Origin: Misgurnus anguillicaudatus | Taxonomy: Eukaryota; Chordata; Actinopteri; Cypriniformes; Cobitidae | Assembly (NCBI RefSeq): GCF_027580225.2 | Contig: NW_027395277.1 | Span: 434,001 to 498,000, forward strand | Reading direction: 5' to 3' | DNA: 64,000 bases | Part shown: in pieces, positions 21,997-35,050 of the stretch | How positions within the stretch are numbered: the first letter of the stretch is position 1 | Layout: every line of letters starts with the position of its first letter | Made by a program: the position numbers and the translations under genes | The notes under the pieces: model-generated | What the model saw: only the letters and a program-made list of their open reading frames with translations | Told to the model about the DNA's origin: nothing | Database searches by the model: none

Positions 21997-23817
21997 AACT
22001 AGATAGGTACATTTCCTGAAGAAAATGTGAGTGGTGCTTGCCGTGGCAAAATTCTGGGGACCATATATGATTATACTCCAAGCCAAAAGTAAAACGATCC
22101 AACTCCCGTGTCTGTACGATGTTCTGATGCGGAGATATAAGGCTGTGTTTATCCGGTTGCTAGGGTACTGTATTTGGTTGCTAGGGAAAAAATTGGCATC
22201 CACTAGTGATTACCCTCCGAGTCACGAGTCAAACGGTCCAACCCCCGTGTCTCTATGATGTTCTGATGCGGAGATATAAGGCTTTGTTCACACTGTTGCT
22301 AGGGTAGTGTATTTGGTTGCTAGGGAAAAAATTGCCATCCACTAGTGATAACCCTACGAGTCACGAGTCAAACGGTCCAACCCCCGTGTCTCTACGATGT
22401 TCTGATGCGGAGATATAAGGCTTTGTTTACTCTGTTGCTAGGGTACTGTATTTGGTTGCTAGGGAAAAAAATGGCATCCCATAGTGATTACACGCCGAGT
22501 CACAAGTCAAACGGTCCAACCCCCGTGTCTCTACGATGTTCTGATGCGGAGATATAAGGCTTTGTTTACTCTGTTGCTAGGGTACTGAATTTGGTTGCTA
22601 GGGAAAAAATTGGCATCCCATAATGATTACACTCCGAGTCACGAGTCAAACGGTCCAACCCCCGTGTCTCTACGATGTTCTGGTGCGGAGATATAAGGCT
22701 TTGTTTATTCTGTTGCTAGGGTGCTCATTTTGGTTGCTAGGGGCGTGGCTTGGAAGTGACCAATGATGTGGCCACTGATTACACTCCGAGTCACAAGTAA
22801 AACGGTCCAACCCCCGTGTCTCTACGATGTTCTGATGCGGAGATATAAGGGTTTGTTTATTATGTTGCTAGGGTGCCCATTTTGGTTGCTAGGGGCGTGG
22901 CTTGGGAGTGACCAATGATGCGGCCACTGATTACACTCTGAGTCACAAGTAAAACAGTCCAACCCCCGTGTCTCTACGATATTCTGATGCGGAGATATAA
23001 GGGTTTGTTTATTATGTTGCTAGGGTGCCCATTTTGGTTGCTAGGGGCGTGGCTTGGGAGTGACCAATGATGTGGCCACTGATTACACTCTGAGTCACAA
23101 GTAAAACGGTCCAACCCCCGTGTCTCTACGATATTCTGATGCCGAGATATAACTGTTTGAATTTTATGTTGCTAGGGTGCTCAAAAGTGGTTGCTAGGGG
23201 CGTGGCTTAATAGCTCTGATACTATCCTGATAGACTGATTGGATGTCTGAATAAAATGAGCCCACCCCCATGTCTCTACGACATTGTAAAGCGAAGATAT
23301 CCCATCTGGAACTTTTTTATTTCCTTATATGGGCATGTTTCCTGCCCTATTATAAGTCAATGGAGCACTTTCGGGTGCCTCTTACACCCCAGGGGTACAA
23401 CTTACACCCCAATGTGATGTATGTTCTTACAGAGCCTACCAGCCTCTTCAAATAATGTAACCCACATGTTTCTACAAAATCCAAGAGCGGAGCTATGACC
23501 CGTCAAAGTTTGGCGCAATGTTAAGTCAATGGGATTTTTCGGGTGGTTTTTCGCCCCCCTTTCGAAAATCTTGCACCCGATCGCTTATAAAAGTCATAGC
23601 CACCATCTCCTCAATAATGCGGTCAATTTGAGCCCTCTTTCATGGGACTACGGCAAACCGTGCGGGACGAGTTACGCGCCGAAAAAGTGTGCAGACATAA
23701 GAATAATAATAATAATATCCCTGAGCAATAATAATAGTGATGCCTTGCATAAATGCAAGCACCACTAATAAGTTTAGAATGAAGAACAGTATGTTGGCTT
23801 TTTCAAGCCAACATAAT
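21997..23817 (+). repeat. Array module M3 (type B head)
   Basis: Type B head, about seven 139-bp-class units (22080-23170), some with GGGGCGTGGC ends, then a tail of a second type ending in an IR phrase GCAAGCACCACT and the hairpin GTTGGCTTTTTCAAGCCAAC. Confidence 0.8.
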
Positions 23818-25948
23818 AACTAGATAGGTACATTTCCTGAAGAAAATGTGAAGTGGTGCTTGCCGTGGCAAAATTCTCGGGACAATATATGATTATACTC
23901 CAACCCAGAAGTAAAACGGTCCAACCCCCATGTCTCTACGATGTTCTGATGCAGAGATATAAGGCTTTGTTTATTCGGTTGCTAGGGTACTGTATTTGGT
24001 TGCTAGGGAAAAATTTGACATCCAATAGTGATTACACTCCGGGTCATGAGTCAAACAGTCCAACCCCCATGTCTCTACGATGTTCTGATGGGGAGATATA
24101 AGGCTTTGTTTACTCTGTTGCTAGGGTACTGTATTTGGTTGCTAGGGAAAAAAATGGTATCCACTAGTGATTACACTCCGACTCACAAGTAAAACGGTCC
24201 AACCCCCGTGTCTCTACGATGTTCTGATGCGGAGATATAAGGCTTTGTTTATTCGGTTGCTAGGGTAGTGTATTTGGTTGCTAGGGAGAAAATTGCCATC
24301 CACTAGTGATTACACTCCGAGTCACAAGTCAAACCCCCATGTCTCTACGATGTTCTGATGGGGAGATATAAGGCTTTTTTTATTTGGTTGCTAAGGTACT
24401 GTATTTGGTTGCTAGGGAAAAATTTAACATCCAATAGTGATTTCACTTCGGGTCACGAGTCAAACGGTCCAACCCCCATGTCTCTACGATGTTCTGATGC
24501 GGAGATATAAGGCTTTGTTTACTCTGTTGCTAGGGTACTGTATTTGGTTGCTAGGGAAAAAATTGGCATCCCATAATGATTTCACTCTGAGTCACGAGTC
24601 AAACGGTCCAACCCTCGTGTCTCTACGATGTTCTGATGCGGAGATATAAGTCTTTGTTTACCCTGTTGCTAAGGTACTGTATTTGGTTGCTATGGAAAAA
24701 ATTGGCATCCCATAGTGATTACACTCTGAGTCACGAGTCAAACGGTCCAACTCCCGTGTCTCTACGATGTTCTGATGCGGAGATATAAGTCTTTGTTTAC
24801 TCTGTTGCTAAGGTACTGTATTTGGTTGCTATGGAAAAAATTGGCATCCCATAGTGATTACACACTTAGTCAAGAGTCAAAAGGTCCAACCCCCGTGTCT
24901 CTACGATGTTCTGATGCTGAGATATAAGGCTTTGTTTACTCTGTTGCTAGGGTACTGTATTTGGTTGCTAGGGGAAAAAATGGCATCCACTAGTGATTAC
25001 CCTCCGAGTCACGAGTCAGACGGTCCAACCCCCGTGTCTCTACGATGTTCTGATGCGGAGATATAAGGCTTTGTTTATTCGGTTGCTAGGGTGCTCAAAT
25101 TTGGTTGCTAGGGGCGTGGCTTGGGAGTGGCCAATGATGTGCCCAATTGTTACACGCCTAGTCACAAGTAAAACGGTCCAACCCCCGTGTCTGTACGATG
25201 TTCTGATGCCGAGATATAACTGTTTGAATTTTATGTTGCTAGGGTGCTCAAAAGTGGTTGCTAGGGGCGTGGCTAAGTAAGTCTTTAAGGATCCTGAGAG
25301 ACTGATTGGATGCCTGAGTAAAATGAGCCCACCTCCATGTCTCTATGACACTGTGGTGCAAAGATATCCATCTGGGCATTTTATAATGGCAGTCTATGGG
25401 AGATGTTGCTAGGGTGCCCAAAATTGTTGCTAGGGGCGTGGCTTAATAGATCTGAGATGATCCTGAGAGACTGATTGGATGCCCGAGTAAAATGAGCCCA
25501 CCCCCTTGTGCCTACGAAGCTGCAATGCGAAGATATCCCATCAGGAAAATTTTTATTCCCTTATATGGGCGTGTTCCTTGCCCCATTGACTTTTCATTAG
25601 GGCACTTTTGGGAGCCTCTTACACCCCAGGGGTACAGCTTACACCCCAATGTGATGTATGTTCTTACAGAGCCTACCACCCTCTGTAAATGCTGTAACCC
25701 ACATGTTTCTACAAAATCCACGAGCGGAGCTATGACCCGTCAAAGTTCGGCCCAATGTTAAGTCAATGGGATTTTTCGGGTGGTTTTACGCCCCCCTTTC
25801 GGAAATCCTGCACCCGATCCCTTATAAAAGTCATAGCACACCTCTCCTCAATAATCCGGTCGATTTGAGCCCTCTTTCATGGGTCTACGACAAAGCGTGC
25901 GGGACGAGTTACGCGCCGAAAAAGTGTCCGGATGTAAGAATAAAATAT
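23818..25948 (+). repeat. Array module M4 (type B head)
   Basis: Type B head with about nine 139-bp-class units (23890-25235), two GTTGCTAGGG/GGCGTGGC blocks and an M3-like tail lacking the final hairpin. Confidence 0.8.
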
Positions 25949-28130
25949 AACTAGATAGAAAAGTTTGTTGACAAACTTTATGTTGGCTTGACAAAGCCTG
26001 GCCTGAACGTTAAAAACGGTTTGACAGAAGTTTAGTTTAGTAGGCTATCTGGCTGTTAGTATGTTTAAGTATGAAGCTAGCCTGATTTAGCATGAAGCTA
26101 GCATGATTTGCCTGAAGCTAGCATGAAGCTAACATGATTAGCATGAAGCTAGCATCAAGTTAGCATGATTAGCATGAAGCTAGCATGATGCTAACATGAA
26201 ATAGCATGAAGCTAACATGATGTTAACATGAATTAGCATGAAGCTAGCATGAAGCTAACATGTTTAGCATGAAGCTAGCATCAAGTTAGCATGATTAGCA
26301 TGAAGCTAGCATGATGCTAACATGAATTAGCATGAAGCTAGCATGATGCTAACATAATTTAGCATAAAGCTAGCATGATGTTAACATGAATTAGCATGAA
26401 GCTAGCATGATGCTAACATGAATTAGCATGAAGCTAGCATGATGCTAACATGAATTAGCATGAAGCTAGCATGATGTTAACATGAATTAACATGAAGCTA
26501 GCATGATGTTAACATGAATTAGCATGAAGCTAGCATGATGTTAACATGAATTAGCATGAAGCTAGCATGATGTTAACATGAATTTTCATGAAGCTAGCAT
26601 GATGTTAACATGAATTAGCATGAAGCTAGCATGATGCTAACATGAATTAGCATGAAGTTAGCATGATGCTAACATGAATTAGCATGAAGCTAGCACGATG
26701 CTAACATGAATTAGCATGAAGCTAGCACGAAGCTAACATGAATTAGCATGAAACTAGCACAATGCTAACATGAATTAGCATGAAGCTAGCACGAAGCTAA
26801 CATGAATTAGCATGAAGCTAGCACGAAGCTAACATGAATTAGCATGAAGTTAGCACGAAGCTAACATGAATTAACATGAAGCTAGCACGATGCTAACATG
26901 AATTAGCATGAAGCTGGCACGATGCTAACATGAATTAGCATGAAGCTGGCACGATGCTAACATGAATTAGCATGAAGCTGGCACGATGCTAACATGAATT
27001 AGCATGAAGCTAGCACGATGCTAACATGAATTAGCATGAAGCTAGCACGATGCTAACATGAATTAGCATGAAGCTAGCACGATGCTAAAATGAATTAGCA
27101 TGAAGCTAGCACGAAGCTAAGATGAAGTAGCATGAAGCTAGCACGAAGCTAACATGTATTAGCATGAAGCTAGGACAATGCTAACATGAATTAGCATGAA
27201 GCTAGCATGATGCTAACATGATTTAGCATGAAGTTAGCATGATTTAGCATGAAGTTAGCAAGATTTATTATGAAATTAGCATAAAGCTAGCATGAAACTA
27301 GCATGATGCTACTATGACTTAGCATGAAGCTAGCATAAGGCTAACATGACCAAAAGACCCAACCCCCATGTCTCTATGATGTTCGGATCCAGAGATATAA
27401 GGCTTTGTTTATTATGTTGCTAGGGTGCTCATATTTGGTTGCTAGGGGCGTGGCTTAATACCTCAATAAGAATCCTCAGAGACTGATTGGATGCCTGAGT
27501 AAAATGAGCCCACCCCCATGTCTCTGCGACACTGTGCTGCAAAGATATCCATCTGGGCATTTTATAATGGCAGTCTATGGGATATGTTGCTAGGGTACCC
27601 AAAAATGGTTGCTAGGGGCGTGGCTTAATAGATATGGGACGATCCTGAGAGACTAATTGGATGCCTGAGTAAAATGAGCCCACCCCCATGTCTCTACGAC
27701 ACTGTAAAGCAAAGATATTCCGTCTGGGACGCTTTTATTCCCTTATATGGGCATGTTCCCTGCCCCATTATAAGTCAATGGGGAAATTTGGGTGCCTCTT
27801 ACACCCCAGGGGTGAAACTTATACCCCAATGTGATGTATGTTCTTACACAGCCTGCCAGCCTCTTCAAATGTGGTAACCCACAAGTTTCTACAAATTTCT
27901 CGCTTGCAGCAATGACCCGTCAAAGTTTGTCCAATGTTAAGTCAATGGGACTTTCGGAATTTTAATGTCCCGTTTTAGGAATTCTGTAAGTCGGATTCCT
28001 TCAAAAAGTCATAGCACACTTCTTCAGACCAGTCAGAATGTCCGTGGAAAATTTGGTGGATGTAGCTTGAAAGCTGTAGGCCGCATTAATTGCAGAAATT
28101 TAGTCTCAGAAGAAAAATAATAATAATAAT
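25949..28130 (+). repeat. Array module M5 (type A head)
   Basis: The head is almost identical to M1. The GCTAGCATGA array spans about 26080-27350; many units carry the variant AGCACGATGC, a CpG-bearing subfamily unique to this module. Its tail has its own end (GTCGGATTCCTTC). Confidence 0.8.
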
Positions 28131-30162
28131 AACTAGATATTAAAGTTTGAAGACAAACTTTATGTTGGCTTGAAAAAGCGTGGCCTGAACAGTTTCACAG
28201 GATAAACGTAAAGTTAAGACGTTCAATTTAGTGTAGCTGGTTGTATGCATGATTAAGAATGAATACAGCTTGATTTATCATGAAGTTAGCATGAAGTTAA
28301 CATGATTAGCATGAAGCTAGCATGATCCTAGCATGATTATCATGAAGCTAGCATGATGCTAGCATGAAGCTAGCATGATCCTAGCATGATTATCATGAAG
28401 CTAGCATGATGCTAGCATAATTAGCATGAAGCTAGCATGATGCTAGCATGATTAGCATGAAGCTAGCATGATGCTAGCATGATTAGCATGAAGCTAACAT
28501 GATGCTACCATGATTAGCATGAAGCTAAGATGATGCTAGCATGATTAGCATGAAGCTAGCATGATGCTAACATGATTAGCATGAAGCTAGCATGATTAGC
28601 ATGCAGCTAACATGATTAGCATGAAGCTAGCATGATTAGCATGAAGCTAGCATGATGCTAACATGATTAGCATGAAGCTAGCATGATGCTAGCATGATTA
28701 GCTTGAAGCTAACATGATGCTAGCATGAAGCTAGCATGATTAGCATGAAGCTAGCATGATGTTAGCATGATTAGCATGAAGCTAGCATGATTAGCATGAA
28801 GCTAGCATGATTAGCATGAAGCTAGCATGATGCTAGCATGATTAGCATGAAGCTAGCATGATTAGCATGAAGCTAGCATGATGCTAGCATGATTAGCATG
28901 AAGCTAGCATGATGCTAGCATGATTAGCATGAAGCTAACATGATGCTAGCATGATTAGCATGAAGCTAGCATGATGCTAGCACGATTAGCATGAAGCTAG
29001 CATGATAAGCATTAGGCTAACATGATGCTAACATTATTAGCATGAAGCTAGCATGATGCTAACATGATTAGCATGAAGCTGGCATAATGCTAGCATGATT
29101 AGCCTGAAGCTAACATGATGCTAGCATGATTAGCATGAAGCTAGCATGAGGCTAGCATGATTAGCATGAAGTAAGCATGAGGTTAGCATGATTAGCATAA
29201 AGCTAACATGATTTAACATGAAGTTAGCATGATTAGCATGATGGTAGCATGATTAGCATGAAGCTAACAAGATTTAACATGAAGCTAACATGATTTAGCA
29301 TGAAGTTAGCAAGCTATATCATGAAATTAGCATAAGGCTAGCATGAAACTAGCATGAAGCTAGTATGACTTAGCATGAAGCTAACATGACCCAAAGACCC
29401 AACCCCCATGTCTCTATGATGTTCAGATCCAGAGATATAAGGCTTTGTTTATTATGTTGCTAGGGTGCTCATATTTGGTTGCTAGGGGCGTGGCTTAATA
29501 CCTCAATAAGAATCCCATTGAGACTGATTGGATGCCTGAGTAATATGAGCCCACCCCTATGTCTCTATGACACGCTGGTGCAAAGATATGCATCTGTGCT
29601 TTTTATAATGGTAGTCTATGGGAGATGTTGCTAGGGTACCCAAAATTGTTGCTAGGGGCGTGGCTTAATAGCTCTGTGGTGATCCTAAGAGACTGATTGG
29701 TTGTCTGAGTAAAATGAGCCCACACCCATGTCTCTACGACACTCTAAAGTGAAGAAATTCCATCTGGGACGTTTTTATTCCCTTTTATGGGCATGTTTCC
29801 TGCCCCATTATAAGTCAATGGGAAATTTTGGGGGCCTCTTACACCCCAGGGGTACAGCTTACACCCCATTGTGAGGTATGTTCTTACACAGCCTGTCAGC
29901 CTCCTTAAATGTGGTAAGCCACAAGTTTCTACAAGTTTCTCACTCACAGCTATGACCCGTCAAAGTTTGTCTCAATGTTAAGTCAATGGAAATTTTGGGG
30001 TGTTCGAGCCCCCCGTTTAGGAATTCGGAAGGTCCCATCAGTTAGAAAAGATATAGCACACTAAGTCAGACCAGTCTGAAGGTCTGTGGAAAATTTGGTG
30101 CATGTAGCTTGAAAGCCCTAGGACGAGTTAGTGTCAGAAATTTGGGGTAGAATAATAATAAT
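28131..30162 (+). repeat. Array module M6 (type A head)
   Basis: The head carries a partly different stretch (GTTTCACAGGATAAACG). The array 28262-29390 is dominated by 31-bp units with ATTAGCATG. The tail is close to that of M7. Confidence 0.8.
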
Positions 30163-31915
30163 AACTAGATATTAAAGTTTGAAGACAAACTTTATGTTGG
30201 CTTGAAAAAGCGTAGCCTGAACGTTTAAAACGGTTTGACAGAAGTTTAGTTTAGTAGGCTATCTGGCTGTTAATATGTTTAAGTATGAAGGTAGCATGAT
30301 TTAACATGATTTAGCATGATGCTAACATGATAAGCATGAAGCTAACATGATTAGCATGAAGCTAGCATGATGCTAGCATGATTAACATGAAGCTAGCATG
30401 ATGCTAGCATGATTAGCATGATGCTAGCATGATTAGCATGAAGCTAACATGATTAGCATGAAGCTAGCATGATGTTAGCATGATTAACATGAAGCTAGCA
30501 TGATGCTAGCATGATTAGCATGAAGCTAGCATGATGCTAGCATGATTAGCATGATGCTAGCATGATTAGCATGAAGCTAGCATGATTAGCATGAAGCTAG
30601 CATGATTAGCATGAAGCTAGCATGATTAGCATGAAGCTAGCATGATGTTAGCATGATTCGCATGAAGCTAGCATGATGCTAACATGATAAGCATGAAACT
30701 AGCATGATTAGCATGAAGCTAACATGATGTTAGCATGATTAGAATGAAGCTAGCATGAAGCTAACATGATGTTAGCATGATTAGCATGAAGCTAGCATGA
30801 GGCTAGGATGATTAGCATGAAGCTAGCAGGAGGCTAGCATGATTAGCATGAAGCTAGCATGATGTTAACATAATTAGCATGAAGTTAGCATGATTTAACG
30901 TGAAGCTAACATGATTAGCATAATGCTAACATGATTAGCATGAAGCTAGCACTATTTAGCGTGAAGCTAACAAGATTTAACATGAAGCTAACATGATTTA
31001 GCATGAAGTTAGCAAGATATATTATGAAATTAGCATAAAGCTAGCATGAAACTAGCATGAAGCTAGTATGACTTAGCATGAAGCTAACATGACCCAAAGA
31101 CCCAACCCCCATGTCTCTATGATGTTCAGATCCAGAGATATAAGGCTTTGTTTGTTATGTTGCTAGGGTGCTCATATTTGGTTGCTAGGGGCGTGGCTTA
31201 ACACCTCAATAAGAATCCTATTAAGACTGATTGGATGCCTGAGTAAAATGAGCCCACCCATATGTCTCTATGACACTCTGGTGTAAAGATATCCATTTGG
31301 GCTTTTTATAATGGTAGTCTATGGGAGATGTTGCTAGGGTACTCAAAATTGTTGCTAGGGGTGTGGCTTAATAGCTCTAAGGCGATCCTAAGAGACTGAT
31401 TGGATGCCTGAGTAAAATGAGCCCACCCCCATGTCTCTACGACACTCTAAAGTGAAGATATTCCATCTGGGGCGCTTTTATTCCCTTTTATGGGCATGTT
31501 TCCTGCCCCATTATAAGTCAATGGAAAATTTTGGGGGCTTCTTACACCCCAGGGGTACAGCTTACACCCCATTGTGAGGTATGTTCTTACACAGCCTGTC
31601 AGCCTCCTTAAATGTGGTAAGCCACAAGTTTCTACAAGTTTCTCACTCGCAGCTATGGCCCGTCAAAGTTTGTCTCAATGTTAAGTCAATGGAAATTTTG
31701 GGGTGTTTGAGCGCCCCGTTTAGGAATTCGGAAGGTCCCATCAGTTAGAAAAGATATAGCACACTAAGTCAGACCAGTCTGAAGGTCCGTGGAAAATTTG
31801 GTGCATGTAGCTTGAAAGCTCTAGGACGAGTTAGTGTCAGAAATTTGGGGTAGAATAATAATAAGATATAAGTTTAATAGCAATAACAATATGTTGGCTT
31901 TTTCAAAGCCAACAT
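30163..31915 (+). repeat. Array module M7 (type A head)
   Basis: Array about 30286-31090. The tail resembles M6 and ends with the hairpin GTTGGCTTTTTCAAAGCCAAC at about 31892-31912. Confidence 0.8.
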
Positions 31916-34900
31916 AACTAGATAGGTACATTTCCTGAAGAAAATGTGAGTGGTGCTTGCCGTGGCAAAATTCTGGGGACCATATATGATTATACTCCTA
32001 GCCAAAAGTAAAACGGTCCAACCCCCGTGTCTCTACGATGTTCTGATGCGGAGATATAAGGCTTTGTTTACTCTGTTGCTAGGGTACTGTATTTGGTTGC
32101 TAGGGAAAAAATGGCATCCACTGGTGATTACACTCCAAGTCACAAGTCAAACGGTCCAACCCCCGTGTCTCTACGATGTTCTGATGCAGAGATATAAGGC
32201 TTTGTTTACTCTGTTGCTAGGGTACTGTATTTGGTTGCTAGGGGAAAAAATGGCATCCACTAGTGATTACCCTCCGAGTCACGAGTCAAACAGTCCAACC
32301 CCCGTGTCTCTACGATGTTCTGATGCAAAGATATAAGGCTTTGTTTACTCTGTTGCTAGGGTACTGTATTTGGTTGCTAGGGAAAAAATTGGCATCCACT
32401 ACTGATTACCCTCCGAGTCACGAGTCAAACGGTCCAACCCCCGTGTCTCTACGATGTTCTGATGCGGAGATATAAGGCTTTGTTTATTCGGTTGCTAGGG
32501 TGGTCAAATTTGGTTGCTAGGGGCGTGGCTTGGGAGTGGCCAATTATGTGCCCAATTGTTACACCCCTAGTCACAAGTAAAACGGTCCAACCCCCGTGTC
32601 TCTACGATGTTCTGATGCGGAGATATAAGGCTTTGTTTACTCTGTTGCTAGGGTACTGTATTTGGTTGCTAGGGGAAAAAATGGCATCCACTAGTGATTA
32701 CCCTCCGAGTCACGAGTCAAACGGTCCAACCCCCGTGTCTCTACGATGTTCTGATGCGGAGATATAAGGCTTTGTTTACTCTGTTGCTAGGGTACTGTAT
32801 TTGGTTGCTAGGGAAAAAAATGGCATCCACAAGTGATTACCCTCCGAGTCACAAGTCAAACGGTCCAACCCCCGTGTCTCTACGATGTTCTGATGCGGAG
32901 TTATAAGGCTTTGTTTACTGTGTTGCTAGGGTACTGTATTTGGTTGCTAGGGAAAAAATTGGCATCCCATAATGATTACACTCCGAGTCACGAGTCAAAC
33001 AGTCCAACCCCCGTGTCTCTACGATGTTCTGATGCGGAGATATAAGGCTTTGTTTACTCTGTTGCTAGGGTACTGTATTTGGTTGCTAGGGAAAAAATTG
33101 CCATCCACTAGTGATTACCCTCCAAGTCATGAGTCAAACGGTCCAACCCCCGTGTCTCTACGATGTTCTGATGCGGACATATAAGGCTTTGTTTAGTCTG
33201 TTGCTAGGGTACTGTATTTGGTTGCTAGGGAAAAAAATGGCATCAACTAGTGATTACCCTCCGAGTCACGAGTCAAACGGTCCAACCCCCGTGTCTCTAC
33301 GATGTTCTGATGCGGAGATATAAGGCTTTGTTTACTCTGTTGCTAGGGTACTGTATTTGGTTGCTAGGGAAAAAATTGGCATCCCATAATGATTACACTC
33401 CAAGTCACGAGTCAAACGGTCCAACCCCCGTGTCTCTACGATGTTCTGATGCGGAGATATAAGGCTTTGTTTACTCTGTTGCTAGGGTACTGTATTTGGT
33501 TGCTAGGGAAAAAATTGGCATCCCATAATGATTACACTCCGAGTCACGAGTCAAATGGTCCAACCCCCGTGTCTCTACGATGTTCTGATGCGGAGATATA
33601 AGGCTCTGTTTACTCTGTTGCTAGGGTGTTGTATTTGGTTGCTAGGGAATAAATTGGCATCCCATAATGATCATACTCCAAGCCACAAGTAAAACGGTCC
33701 AACCCCCGTGTCTCTACGATGTTCTGATGCGGAGATATAAGGCTTTGTTTACTCTGTTGCTAGGGTACTGTATTTGGTTGCTAGGGAAAAAATTGGCATC
33801 CCATAATGATTACACGCCGAGTCACGAGTCAAACGGTCCAACCCCCGTGTCTCTACGATGTTCTGATGCGGAGATATAAGGCTTTGTTTACTCTGTTGCT
33901 AGGGTACTGTATTTGGTTGCTAGGGAAAAAATTGGCATCCCATAATGATTCCACCCCGAGTCACGAGTCAAACGGTCCAACCCCCGTGTCTTTATGATGT
34001 TCTGATGCCGAGATATAACCGTTTGAATTTTATGTTGCTAGGGTGCTCAAAAGTGGTTGCTAGGGGCGTGGCTTAAAACCTATGTAAGGATCCTGAGAGA
34101 CTGATTGGATGTCTGAGTAAAATGAGCCCACCCCCATGTCTCTATGACAATGTGCTGCAAAGATATCCATCTGGGCATTTTATAATGGCAGTCTATGGGA
34201 GATGTTGCTAGGGTGCCCAAAATTGTTGCTAGGGGCGTGGCTTAATAGCTCTGGGATGATCCTGAGAGACTGATTGGATGCCCGAGTAAAATGAGCCCAC
34301 CTCCTTGTCTTTACGACATTGTAAAGCAAAGATATCCCATCTGGAACTTTTTTATTCCCTTATATGGGCATGTTTCCTGCCCCAAGTCAATGGGAAATTT
34401 CGGGTGCCTCTTACACCCCAGGGGTACAACTTACACCCCAATGTCATGTATGTTCTTACATAGCCTACCACCCTCTTCAAATTTGGTAACCCACATGTTT
34501 CTATGAAATCCTCACTCGTACCTATGACCCATCAAAATTTTTGCAATGTTAAGTCTATGGGATTTTCCCCCATTGACTTTTCATTGGGGCACTTTTGGGC
34601 GCCTCTTACACCCCAGGGGTACAACTTACACCCCAATGTGATGGATGTTCTTACAGAGCCTACCACCCTCTTCAAATGTTGTAACCCACATGTTTCTACA
34701 AAATCCTAGAGGGGAGCTATGACTTGTCAAAGTTGGGCGCAATGTTAAGTCAATGGGATTTTTCGGGTGGTTTTTCACCCCCCTTTCGGAAATCCTGCAC
34801 CCGATCGCTTATAAAAGTCATAGCACACCTCTCCTCAATAATCCGGTCGATTTGAGCCCTCTTTCATGAGTCTACGACAAAGCGTGCAGGACGAGTTACG

Positions 34901-35050
34901 CGCCGAAAAAAGTGTCCGGATGTAAGAAGAAGAAGAAGAAGAAGAAAAATATCCCTGAGGAATAGTAATAGTGATGCTTTGCATAAATGCAAGCACCACT
35001 AATAAGTTTAAAAGCAATAACAGTATGTTGGCTTTGTCAAGCCAACATAA
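31916..35050 (+). repeat. Array module M8 (type B head)
   Basis: Type B head, about fourteen 139-bp-class units (31985-34034), then GTTGCTAGGG blocks, a duplicated tail segment (ACACCCCAGGGGTACAACTTA at about 34415 and 34610) and the terminal hairpin TATGTTGGCTTTGTCAAGCC. Repeated ~70-codon frames arise because the 139-bp units are near-identical; they are not genes. Confidence 0.8.

Larger units (their letters stand above)
17349..35050 (+). repeat. Modular satellite-like array of eight modules
   Basis: Eight head-to-tail modules each start with AACTAGATA (17349, 19338, 21997, 23818, 25949, 28131, 30163, 31916). Two head types occur. A (M1, M2, M5, M6, M7) has AAAGTTTG...CAAACTTTATGTTGGCTTG. 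B (M3, M4, M8) has GGTACATTTCCTGAAGAAAA. Heads are followed by tandem arrays, then by GTTGCTAGGG...GGGGCGTGGC blocks, then by a ~600-bp tail ending in ATA-rich sequence. The left head TATGTTGGCTTGACAAAGCC (17379-17398) and the right end GGCTTTGTCAAGCCAACATA (35030-35049) are perfect inverted repeats. No protein-coding capacity is evident. Confidence 0.85.

Noticed and set aside
17466..31090. Regular short repeats resembling a CRISPR array
   Set aside because: Units are contiguous or nearly so, without unique spacers, and the sequence is vertebrate. These are tandem satellites.
22031..33997. Many ~70-codon open frames (MITLRVTSQTVQPPCLYDVL...)
   Set aside because: They recur every 139 bases because the repeat lacks stops in one phase; the period is not a multiple of three and the frames overlap each other. 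No family resemblance.
17349..35050. Helitron hypothesis for the modules (hairpin GTTGGCTTTTTCAAGCCAAC followed by CTAG)
   Set aside because: CTAG follows the hairpin at the M3 and M7 ends, but the outermost right end lacks CTAG, no 5' TC end is consistent, and there is no Rep/helicase. The matching inverted ends argue against it.
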